From VGWF01 sp964423465 (lineage in GTDB: Bacteria > Verrucomicrobiota > Kiritimatiellia > PWTM01): a stretch of 5,914 nucleotides of DNA. The notes under the pieces are model-generated. The model had not been told where the DNA came from. It was given only the letters and a program-made list of their open reading frames with translations, and did no database searches. The stretch is taken from NCBI GenBank assembly GCA_964423465.1, contig CAYRFK010000286.1, positions 1 to 5,914 on the forward strand, read 5' to 3'. Below, piece after piece: positions 1-5,827 of this stretch (positions within the stretch are counted from its first letter, which is position 1; every line of letters starts with the position of its first letter). The position numbers and the translations under genes are program-made.

Positions 1-28
1 ACCGCCCTCTTGACTGGGCCCATAGAAG

Positions 29-49
29 GGCCGGGCGGCTCGCCCGGCC
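29..49 (-). terminator. Probable intrinsic terminator of the gene cluster
   Basis: A perfect 9-bp stem (29-37 with 41-49) closes on a 3-base loop, 45-65 bases past the glycosidase stop at 94-96. On the minus strand the stem is followed by CTTCTAT, a weak pyrimidine/T-rich tail. Position and stem strength fit a terminator, while the short imperfect U-tract keeps confidence moderate. The rest of 1-93 holds no recognisable gene. Confidence 0.5.
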
Positions 50-93
50 GAACGGAGGCCCTTCGGAGCAGGCGCAGCATGGGCGATGCGATG

Positions 94-1080
94 TCAGATC
101 CCGCCACCCAATCGTTGTACCAGAACCTCCCGGGCCGCCCGCGGCAACGGGATCATGCAGCCGTGGCGGGCGCCGGGAGGCGTACGGTAGTCCGCGGCGG
201 GCACCTCGGTCCACGGCCCGCCGAGACGGGGCGCGGTGAGGAGGCCGTAGGAGAGGCCGGGGTACTGCTCGAAGTAGAGATACCAGCCGGCTCCGTCGGA
301 ACGCGGGATCAGCATCGGCGCCTCGCGGAAGTGGGGCGTGAGCGGCACGCCCGGTGCGGACCAGGGGCCTGTGGGACCGCCGGACGATTCCGCGATCCGG
401 ATCGTCTTGCCGGTCGCGGCGCCGGAATCGGGATGGCGTTCGTCCTTCACGATCGCAAACCAGCGTCCCGCATCGCGCCGGAGGATCACATCGATCGTCG
501 CGATGTCCCAGTCGGACAACCGCCGCGCGGGCGTGAAGGTCGCGAGATCCGGCGACGTGACAACGAAGGTCTTCATGCCGCTCCAGTAATACTCCGGTTC
601 GTCGCGCCGCCCGGGCCGGCTGGAGAAGTGGAAGGTCATCACGTAGCGCCGCGCATCGTCGTCGTAGACCATCTTCGGCGCGCCGTGCCATTTGCCCGGC
701 GGCTCGAAGCCGGGGAAGGCGGACATGTCGGCCGTGAAGTCGCGAAGGTGCGTCCAGTCGACCAGGTTCGACGACCCCCACAGCCGCGCATCGCCGCGCT
801 CCGGGTGGTTGCCGAGCAGCACCCACCGGCCGTCCGGCATGCGCGTGATGTCCGGGTGCCCGCGGTAGGACTCCAGCACGCGCCGTCCACCGTTGAGTGG
901 CGTCCACTGGAGCCCGTTCGTGCTGACCGCGTAGTGCAGGCTCCCGTAGTCGCCCTTCGTCATGTGCGCGAAGAGGTAGCCGGCCGGCGGTTCCGCCGCG
1001 ACGGCCGCAGCGGTTGCGAGGGCTCCGCCGAGAAACGCCGAGCGCAGCCGGCGACCGCGCGGATGAAACCGGACGCGCAC
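94..1080 (-). CDS. Exported GH43-like five-bladed beta-propeller glycoside hydrolase
   Basis: 328 residues. Residues 1-29 form a signal peptide: a basic stretch, then an Ala/Leu-rich core ending at AVAA before EPP, so the enzyme is probably periplasmic or secreted. The rest reads as a beta-propeller glycosidase with repeated blade phrases: LHYAVSTNGLQWT (48-60), SSNLVDWTHL (103-112), SPDLATFTPA (176-185) and GPWTEV (288-293). By analogy with GH43, candidate catalytic carboxylates are D77 in GHPDITR (general base), D197 in ATIDVILRRD (pKa modulator) and E253 in FREAPMLIPR (general acid). Families of this clan act on arabinosides, xylosides or galactosides; the substrate here cannot be read from sequence. 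The start is a GTG only 4 bases after the upstream sulfatase stop, with no strong Shine-Dalgarno (a weak AAAGGCG lies inside the sulfatase 3' end) and no ATG before residue 40, which would delete the signal peptide. Translational coupling to the sulfatase is likely. A GH32/GH117-type assignment is the main alternative. Confidence 0.8.
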   Translation of the reverse strand: MRVRFHPRGRRLRSAFLGGALATAAAVAAEPPAGYLFAHMTKGDYGSLHYAVSTNGLQWTPLNGGRRVLESYRGHPDITRMPDGRWVLLGNHPERGDARLWGSSNLVDWTHLRDFTADMSAFPGFEPPGKWHGAPKMVYDDDARRYVMTFHFSSRPGRRDEPEYYWSGMKTFVVTSPDLATFTPARRLSDWDIATIDVILRRDAGRWFAIVKDERHPDSGAATGKTIRIAESSGGPTGPWSAPGVPLTPHFREAPMLIPRSDGAGWYLYFEQYPGLSYGLLTAPRLGGPWTEVPAADYRTPPGARHGCMIPLPRAAREVLVQRLGGGI

Positions 1081-1084
1081 GGCT

Positions 1085-2485
1085 CTACTTCGCCTTTGCG
1101 GAGCCGTAGTCGGCGCCGGCCAGGCTGTTCGTGACGGAGGCCTTCCAGGCTTCGAGAGCAGCGGTCATCTTTGCCACACGCCCGGGTTCCTGCGCCGCGA
1201 GGTCGGTGGTCTCCTTCGGGTCCTTGGAAACGTCGTAGAGCAGCACCGTCGGGAGGGCCTCGTCGGTCTTGCCGCCCTTCTTCCCCTTCCCGTCCTTCCC
1301 GCCCTTTGAACCGCGACCGGCCGCCGGGTTCGCATGCAGCTTGTACGGCCAGTCCAGCAGCGCGGCATGGCTCTGCGGACTGCGCGCACTGCTCAAGAAA
1401 CCGATCGTCGCGGGGCGCGACGTCATCGTGCCGTCGAACAACGGGAGCAGGCTGACGCCGTCGAGCGGCCGGACCTGGTTCTTCGCCGTGACGCCCGTCG
1501 CCTCAAGAACGGTCGGGTAGATGTCGGACGTGGAACAGGGCACCCCGCTGACGAGCGGCTTGGGGATGCGCGCCGGCCATTCGATGATGCCGGGCACGCG
1601 CAGGCCGCCCTCCCAGAGCGTGCCCTTCGCGCCGCGCAGATCGCCGGTGGATTTCGGCCCCGCCGCCCCGCCGTTGTCGCTGCAATACCAGAGGAGCGTG
1701 TTGTCGCTCACCTTCATCTCCCGCAGGGCCGCGCGCAGTTTGCCGACGTTGCGGTCCATGCCGGCGATCTCGCCGTAGTAGTTCTGATCGTTCTCCGGCA
1801 GCGACGCGTAGGGCGCCTTGTCGGCGGGAAGCGCCTCGTGCGGGACATGCGGATTGCCGAACCACACGACGACGAAGAAGGGTCTCGCCGCAGCGGTCTG
1901 CTTGCGGATGAACTTCAGCGCCTCATCCATGCTGATGTCCGAGCCGTCGCCGTGAAACTTCTCCGCCACACCGTTGCGCCCCAGCACCGGATCGAGATCG
2001 AAGAAGTTGTCGGCGGAAACCCACTCGTCGAACCCCAGCTTCCCGGGCGAAAGCGGATCGGCGGCGAGGATGGCGCGGCCGGGCATCTCCTTCGTGTTCC
2101 GGTCGCCGTTCTTCCCGTTGAGGTGCCACTTTCCGAAGTGTCCCGTCGCATACCCCGCGGACTGTAGGACCTGCGCCACCGTGACTTCCTGCGCGCGGAT
2201 GGGCGAGCCGGGGCCGAAGGTGCCCATGCGGTGCGGGTGGCGACCGGTCATGACGCTGGCGCGCGTGGGCGAGCAGTTGAAGTGCGCAGTGTAGAAGCGG
2301 TCCATGCGCAGACCGGCGGCCGCGAGCGCATCGAGGTTGGGGGTCTTGAGTTCGGGGTGCCCGTTGTATCCCGTGTCACCCCAGCCCTGGTCGTCGGCCA
2401 TGACCAGCACGACGTTCGGGCGCCCGGCGGCCAGTGCCCCGCCGGCCGCGAGCATCACCGCAAGGACGATCATCCGTGCCTTCAT
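1085..2485 (-). CDS. Exported type I sulfatase with canonical CSPTR motif
   Basis: 466 residues, a normal length for the formylglycine-dependent sulfatase family (alkaline-phosphatase fold), which hydrolyses sulfate esters. A signal peptide occupies residues 1-20 (MKARMIVLAV, then an Ala-rich end ALAA). The family landmarks follow in order: metal-binding D31-D32 in ADDQGWGD; C71-S72-P73-T74-R75, the CxPxR motif whose Cys becomes formylglycine; K119 and H121 in HFGKWHL; H213 in NPHVPH; D269-N270 in CSDNGG; K287 in GAKGTLWEGG; and the C-terminal LYDVSKDPKETTDLA at 416-430. It appears catalytically intact. An in-frame ATG at 2638 was rejected because the extra 51 residues translate the repeat-filled spacer; the chosen ATG has AGGGAG 7 bases upstream and a signal peptide. 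Odd feature: a Gly/Lys-rich insertion at 392-406. It resembles arylsulfatase A-like enzymes, but the sulfated substrate is unknown. The glycosidase gene follows directly, suggesting sequential attack on one glycan. Confidence 0.93.
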   Translation of the reverse strand: MKARMIVLAVMLAAGGALAAGRPNVVLVMADDQGWGDTGYNGHPELKTPNLDALAAAGLRMDRFYTAHFNCSPTRASVMTGRHPHRMGTFGPGSPIRAQEVTVAQVLQSAGYATGHFGKWHLNGKNGDRNTKEMPGRAILAADPLSPGKLGFDEWVSADNFFDLDPVLGRNGVAEKFHGDGSDISMDEALKFIRKQTAAARPFFVVVWFGNPHVPHEALPADKAPYASLPENDQNYYGEIAGMDRNVGKLRAALREMKVSDNTLLWYCSDNGGAAGPKSTGDLRGAKGTLWEGGLRVPGIIEWPARIPKPLVSGVPCSTSDIYPTVLEATGVTAKNQVRPLDGVSLLPLFDGTMTSRPATIGFLSSARSPQSHAALLDWPYKLHANPAAGRGSKGGKDGKGKKGGKTDEALPTVLLYDVSKDPKETTDLAAQEPGRVAKMTAALEAWKASVTNSLAGADYGSAKAK

Positions 2486-2492
2486 CGCTCGG

Positions 2493-2498
2493 CTCCCT
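2493..2498 (-). promoter_or_regulatory. Shine-Dalgarno site fixing the CSPTR sulfatase start
   Basis: AGGGAG on the minus strand (inside GAAGGGAG, 2493-2500), 7 bases before the ATG at 2483-2485. It supports the start that begins directly with the signal peptide rather than the longer frame from 2638. Confidence 0.75.
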
Positions 2499-2566
2499 TC
2501 ATCGCAGAATGGCGATTCGCTGTCCGCGGCGCCGGCTCTTTCTCCCACGGATCGACAGGGGATATC

Positions 2567-2594
2567 AACATCCAACAACCAACAGCCAATCGAC
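2567..2594. repeat. Degenerate heptamer tandem array
   Basis: Four consecutive 7-base units on the plus strand: AACATCC, AACAACC, AACAGCC and the more diverged AATCGAC. On the transcribed strand these read GGCTGTT, GGTTGTT, GGATGTT. The 7-base period matches that of the inverted repeats at 4309-4392 and 5828-5896 although the word differs. It sits in the 5' leader of the CSPTR sulfatase, about 80-110 bases before its start codon. Confidence 0.65.
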
Positions 2595-2600
2595 CAGGGG

Positions 2601-2642
2601 AAGCATGAAATCCTAATTCCGAAGCACGAAACAAGCACGAAG
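2601..2642. repeat. Three spaced AAGCAYGAA direct repeats
   Basis: AAGCATGAAA at 2601-2610, AAGCACGAAA at 2622-2631 and AAGCACGAAG at 2633-2642, offset by 21 and 11 bases, close to two turns and one turn of the helix. The last copy also belongs to an inverted repeat: CACGAAGCC at 2636-2644 matches GGCTTCGTG at 2681-2689. It could be an operator-like array or simply eroded dispersed repeat material; the sequence does not decide. Confidence 0.55.
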
Positions 2643-2646
2643 CCTC

Positions 2647-2662
2647 AAACGCGGAAACGCGG
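2647..2662. repeat. Tandem duplication of AAACGCGG
   Basis: Two perfect adjacent 8-base copies (2647-2654 and 2655-2662), followed by the related AAAACCCGG. This is probably replication slippage in a noncoding spacer; it is too short to assign a function. Confidence 0.6.
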
Positions 2663-2713
2663 AAAACCCGGACGCGGACGGGCTTCGTGGTCTACTCCAT
2701 GGCTCCAGCGTTC

Positions 2714-2733
2714 GGCCGCCGGGGCCGGCGGCC
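2714..2733. other. GC-rich hairpin after the CSASK sulfatase gene
   Basis: GGCCGCCGG at 2714-2722 is a perfect inverted match to CCGGCGGCC at 2725-2733, giving 8 usable pairs with a 4-base loop. It lies about 70-90 bases past the sulfatase stop codon. Neither strand shows a T-rich tract after the stem, so it is not a classical intrinsic terminator; it may slow transcription, protect the 3' end, or be incidental in such GC-rich DNA. Confidence 0.35.
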
Positions 2734-2802
2734 CTCCCGGTCCAGTATCCGCATTCGGTTGTCGTCCTCCGGGCCGGAGAAACGTCGGGGGCGCCGCTTC
2801 CA

Positions 2803-4287
2803 CTACCGAGGTGACAGCCGTAGACGCGACGCCCCCGTCGCGTTCGGTGAACCCCCCGAAGGAATCGGCGGCGCGACGGCGGGGTCGGCGGTGGCGGTCA
2901 CCCAGGCGCGCAGCGCGGCGTACAGGCGATCGAGATCGGCACGGCACGCGGGATCGCCGGCGCGATCGCGCAGTTCGTCGGGGTCGGTCTGAAGGTCATA
3001 GAACTCGATGGACGGCACCCGCCCGCCGAGACTCTGCGGATCGAGCCCCTGCAGCACGCGGTAGGCCTCGGGAAAGCGGTCCTTCACGCGGACCGTCTCC
3101 GCGTAGGTCCGGTTGCCCCACTTCGGCCAGAGCTTGCTGTCGGCCTGCACCTGCCGCCACGGCGGATCGGTCTTCTCGCGATAGATCAGCTTCCAGCGCC
3201 CGTCGAACACCGCGCGCTCCTGCATGCCGTCGTTCGGCAGGTTCCCCTTGTGCGAGATCTCGGCGAAGACGAACTCGCGCCCCTTCGCGCCCGGCCGTCC
3301 TTCGAGAACCGGCCGCTGGGAGATCCCGTGCAGACCCGCGGGGACGGGGATGCCGCAAAGATCGAGGAGCGTGGGCATCAGGTCGAGCGAGCTGGCAGGG
3401 GCGTCGGTGACACCGGGGCGGAGACCCGGCGCGGCGATCACGTAGGGCACGCGCAGGCCGAGGTCGTAGGGCGTCATCTTGCCATGCTGGAAGGTCGGGC
3501 CGTGATCACCCATGAAGACGACGATGGTGCGGTCCGCCTGGCCCGACTCGCGCAGCACGTCGAGCGCCTGGCCGGTCAGTTCGTCCGCCTCCTCGATCCC
3601 GGCGAGGTACTCGGCCCAGTCCTTCCGGACCACCGGTGTGTCGGGCAGAAATGCGGGCAGCTTCACGGCGGCCGGGTCGACACGGATCTTCACCTTGTCG
3701 CTGTCCGGGTACGGCCGGTGGGTGTTCGGAATATTGTAGATCAGGAACCACGGCTTGCCCGCCGCCGCCGCGCGGCCGAGGAAGGCCTTCATCAGCGGAC
3801 CGGTCGGGTTCGGCAGAAACTCATCGTAGGGGAACTTTTCGACGGGCGCGACGTGGAGCTTGTGCATCGTGCCCTGGTAGTAGCCGTTCGTCCGCAGGAT
3901 CTCCGTCAGCGTCGGGATCTCCGGGCGAATGCGATTGGTCACGTAGAGCGGAAACTTGCGCTCCGCCGGCGTGAGCTTGTCCGCCGGCTTGTGCATGTTG
4001 ACGGTGTTGTTGAGGATGCCGTTGGCGTGGTTGTGCAGGGCCGTGTAGAGCGCGGCCTTCGACGCCGAACACACCGGGTAGGCGATGAAGCCATTGCGGA
4101 AGAGCATGCCGGTGGCGGCGAGGCCGTCCATGCGCGGCGACTTCACCCCCGGCGTCCCGAGGCACCCCATGTGCGCGCCCTGGTCCTCCGTGAGGATGAA
4201 GAGAATGTTCGGCCGCGGGGCCGCGGACACGGCGACCGCCGACAGGATCGCCCCCGCGGCGGCGAGGACTGCATGCATGCGTTTCAT
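2803..4287 (-). CDS. Exported type I sulfatase with noncanonical CSASK active-site motif
   Basis: 494 residues; a second formylglycine-type sulfatase, clearly distinct from its downstream neighbour. The signal peptide is residues 1-23 (MKRMHAVLAA to SAVAVSAA). Family landmarks: E34-D35 in LTEDQG (usually Asp-Asp); C73-S74-A75-S76-K77 where CxPxR or CxAxR is expected; K143 and H145 in MHKLHV; H190 in NTHRPY; D261-H262 in FMGDHG; K270 in HGKMTPYDLGLRVP; C-terminal FYDLQTDPDELRD at 429-441. NGILNNTVNMHKPADKLTPAER at 89-110, written here as two joined blocks NGILNNTVNM and HKPADKLTPAER, recalls a sulfatase group related to heparan N-sulfatase (SGSH-like), but I assign this only tentatively. The start at 4287 was chosen because a start at 4377 would add 30 residues translated from the inverted-repeat spacer; a G-run (4296-4302) lies 8 bases upstream, a poor Shine-Dalgarno. 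After the last expected helix (LYAALRAWV, to about 463) there is a Pro/Ser/Gly-rich tail of about 30 residues. Activity depends on whether the CSASK cysteine is matured. Confidence 0.9.
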   Translation of the reverse strand: MKRMHAVLAAAGAILSAVAVSAAPRPNILFILTEDQGAHMGCLGTPGVKSPRMDGLAATGMLFRNGFIAYPVCSASKAALYTALHNHANGILNNTVNMHKPADKLTPAERKFPLYVTNRIRPEIPTLTEILRTNGYYQGTMHKLHVAPVEKFPYDEFLPNPTGPLMKAFLGRAAAAGKPWFLIYNIPNTHRPYPDSDKVKIRVDPAAVKLPAFLPDTPVVRKDWAEYLAGIEEADELTGQALDVLRESGQADRTIVVFMGDHGPTFQHGKMTPYDLGLRVPYVIAAPGLRPGVTDAPASSLDLMPTLLDLCGIPVPAGLHGISQRPVLEGRPGAKGREFVFAEISHKGNLPNDGMQERAVFDGRWKLIYREKTDPPWRQVQADSKLWPKWGNRTYAETVRVKDRFPEAYRVLQGLDPQSLGGRVPSIEFYDLQTDPDELRDRAGDPACRADLDRLYAALRAWVTATADPAVAPPIPSGGSPNATGASRLRLSPR

Positions 4288-4308
4288 CGGTCGATCCCCC
4301 CCGCGGAG

Positions 4309-4392
4309 AACGATGAACGATGAATGATGAGCAATGAGTGGCGGACCTTCCGGGATCCGCCGCTCATCATTCATCACTCATCGTTCATCACT
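4309..4392. repeat. Long heptamer-built inverted repeat (copy A)
   Basis: Arms 4309-4345 and 4356-4392 (37 positions each) face each other across a 10-base loop. 30 pairs are Watson-Crick. In minus-strand RNA five of the remaining seven become G-U wobbles (35/37 paired); in plus-strand RNA only two do (32/37). The left arm is a run of heptamers, CGATGAA CGATGAA then TGATGAG CAATGAG, followed by TGGCGGA; the right arm is the matching CAYTCAT-type run ending in CATCACTTCTTCT. It fills most of the 123-base spacer between the oxidoreductase stop and the sulfatase start, so both genes would flank it on a shared transcript. It lacks a terminator-like U-tract. Possible roles are mRNA stabilisation, partial termination, or a REP/MITE-like dispersed element. 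Confidence 0.85.
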
Positions 4393-4410
4393 TCTTCTCG
4401 ACGCCGGTTT

Positions 4411-5739
4411 CTACCCGTTCAGCGTCCAGCCGTCGCGGTACTTCCGCTTCAGGAGCGCATCCGCCTCGGGGCAATCCGTGACGCGGCCGCCTGCGATGTC
4501 GTAGGAGATCTTCTTCTTCGCGCGGTAGGCGACGAGGCCGAGCAACATGGTCTCGATCATCGTGCTCGCGTAGTCGAAGTTGCACGTCGTCTTCAGGCTG
4601 CCCTTGCACGCGTCGACCCACTGGCCCTGGAAATGGCCGATCGGCGCGTGGAGCTGCTCCTTCGCGCGCGGCTTGTAATAGGTCATGTCCGAGCCCTTGC
4701 CGTAGGGAATCACGAGGCGCGAGTTGAAGTCGCAGACGATGAAGCCGTTCGACCCCTTGAACATCGCGCCGTGGCCGATCTTGTTGAGGTCGACGAAGTC
4801 CCGCGGATTCTTCGGCATCGCGCCGCCCTGGCACCACGTGAGCTGGATCGCCGGGCGCCAGTCGTTCTTCGGCATCTCGAACGTCGCCTCGAGCTTCACG
4901 GGCGTCACGTCGGGGTTGAACGCATCGCCGGTGGCGGTGATGGAGGTTGGACGGTCCGCGTCGATCGCGTTCCACGCCAGATCCATCGTGTGGCTGCCCA
5001 TGTCGCCGATCTGACCGCTGCCGAAGTCCCAATACATGTTCCACTGGAGGCAGTTCGCGCCCGGGCCGCCGGAGAAATAGGCGGGGTTGTACGGGTGCAT
5101 CGGGGACGGACCGACCCAGAGGTCGTAATGCAGATGCGCCGGCGGCTGGCCCTCGGCGGGAAGATAGCCGGGCCGCGGGATCTGGCGGTTGCCCCACGCC
5201 CACGCGGCCTTGAGTTCGCCGATGGCGCCGTCGCGCACGAGTTCGCGCACGCGGTCGAAGTTCTCGTCGGCATGGCGCTGCATCCCGGTCTGCGTCGCAA
5301 GCTTGTCCTTGTTCTTCAGGTAGGTCGCGCGGACGACGCGCGCCTCCTCGACGCTGTTGGCCAGCGGCTTCTCGCAGTAGACGTGCTTGCCGCGGTTCAT
5401 CGCCCAGTTGGCGACAAAGGCGTGCGTGTGGTCGGCGGTGCAGCAGATGACGGCGTCGATATCTTTCTGGTCGAGCATCTTCCGCCAGTCGACGTAGGTC
5501 TTCGCGCCCGGATGCTTCTTCGCCGCCTCGGCGAGATGGTTCTCGTTGATGTCGCAGAGCGCGACGATGTTCTCGTTCTTGAGCGAATCGTAGTGCGCCA
5601 GCGCCCGGCCCCACACGCCGGCCATCGCTATGTTGAGCTTCTTGCTCGGGGCGTTCGGCCCCGCGATCGTCCCGGTGGGAAGAATGAGCAATCCGGCCCC
5701 GGTGGTCATTGCCGACTGAAGAAACTTACGACGCTGCAT
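4411..5739 (-). CDS. Tat-exported Gfo/Idh/MocA-family oxidoreductase
   Basis: 442 residues. The N-terminus MQRRKFLQS followed by a small hydrophobic segment (about 10-26) is a twin-arginine signal (RRxFL), implying export in folded form with bound nicotinamide cofactor. Residues about 35-155 form the Rossmann domain: LNIAMAGVWGRALAHY at 35-50, IVALCDINE at 58-66, AVICCTADHTHAFVANWAM at 96-114 and the family signature YCEKPLA at 121-127 with conserved K124. The C-terminal alpha/beta domain carries GDMGSHTMDLAWNAI (245-259, H250 and D253) and the closing WVDACKGSL and LLGLVAYRAKKKISYD segments. The family oxidises or reduces sugars and sugar derivatives, or uses NAD catalytically for glycosidic cleavage (GH109-type); the substrate is unknown. 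The usual GxGxxG-type loop is altered to GVWGRA (41-46). The start at 5739 has GGAGGA 7 bases upstream; the ATG at 5880 lies inside an inverted repeat and would displace the Tat motif from the N-terminus. It is the first gene of the cluster seen here. Confidence 0.93.
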   Translation of the reverse strand: MQRRKFLQSAMTTGAGLLILPTGTIAGPNAPSKKLNIAMAGVWGRALAHYDSLKNENIVALCDINENHLAEAAKKHPGAKTYVDWRKMLDQKDIDAVICCTADHTHAFVANWAMNRGKHVYCEKPLANSVEEARVVRATYLKNKDKLATQTGMQRHADENFDRVRELVRDGAIGELKAAWAWGNRQIPRPGYLPAEGQPPAHLHYDLWVGPSPMHPYNPAYFSGGPGANCLQWNMYWDFGSGQIGDMGSHTMDLAWNAIDADRPTSITATGDAFNPDVTPVKLEATFEMPKNDWRPAIQLTWCQGGAMPKNPRDFVDLNKIGHGAMFKGSNGFIVCDFNSRLVIPYGKGSDMTYYKPRAKEQLHAPIGHFQGQWVDACKGSLKTTCNFDYASTMIETMLLGLVAYRAKKKISYDIAGGRVTDCPEADALLKRKYRDGWTLNG

Positions 5740-5746
5740 GATTCCA

Positions 5747-5752
5747 TCCTCC
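5747..5752 (-). promoter_or_regulatory. Shine-Dalgarno site fixing the oxidoreductase start
   Basis: GGAGGA on the minus strand, 7 bases before the ATG at 5737-5739. It is the best ribosome-binding site in the window and supports the start that places the twin-arginine motif at residues 3-4, over the longer open frame beginning at 5880. Confidence 0.8.
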
Positions 5753-5827
5753 GTCCCGGCGCCCGGGCCCGCCCCGCACGCCCATGTCCCCGCACCATAG
5801 CCGAGCCACCCCGGCACACGCAATGAT

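Larger units (their letters stand above)
2486..2802. other. 317-base noncoding spacer rich in short word repeats
   Basis: This spacer lies between the two sulfatase genes. Open frames that cross it (for example the upstream extension of the sulfatase from 2638) show no recognisable domain and translate the repeats, so I see no gene here. Reading from high to low coordinates it contains a GC-rich hairpin (2714-2733), a tandem AAACGCGG pair (2647-2662), three AAGCAYGAA words (2601-2642), a heptamer run (2567-2594), and finally the Shine-Dalgarno of the downstream sulfatase at 2493-2498. No convincing sigma-70 promoter was found, though a separate promoter for the sulfatase/glycosidase pair could be in this stretch. 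Confidence 0.7.

Noticed and set aside
10..1134. 374-codon plus-strand open frame at the window start
   Set aside because: Antisense to the signal-peptide-bearing glycosidase, Arg/Gly/Pro-rich, no recognisable domain.
2645..2947. 100-codon minus-strand frame covering the spacer and the sulfatase 3' end
   Set aside because: It overlaps the supported sulfatase frame, starts with Arg-rich out-of-frame sequence and has no ribosome-binding site; I also checked whether it might be a frameshifted sulfatase C-terminus and saw no family motif.
2304..4323. Overlapping plus-strand open frames of 368 and 357 codons
   Set aside because: Both are antisense to the sulfatases, have low-complexity Arg-rich composition and show no family motif.
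4288..4377. 30-residue N-terminal extension of the CSASK sulfatase starting at 4377
   Set aside because: The added residues are a translation of the inverted repeat and would place the signal peptide internally.
4309..4392. CRISPR-like or intrinsic-terminator reading of the inverted repeat
   Set aside because: There are no regularly spaced repeats with unique spacers, and no U-tract follows the stem on either strand; it is a single long hairpin.
5794..5823. Possible sigma-70 promoter for the oxidoreductase (TTGCGT, 18-base spacer, TATGGT on the minus strand)
   Set aside because: Only 3 of 6 and 4 of 6 consensus matches; promoter consensus in this lineage is not established from the window, so the match is not better than chance.
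4324..5826. 500-codon open frame on the plus strand opposite the oxidoreductase
   Set aside because: It is rich in Arg, Ala, Val and His without domain landmarks, starts inside the inverted repeat, and lies exactly antisense to a well-supported gene; long shadow frames are expected in GC-rich DNA.
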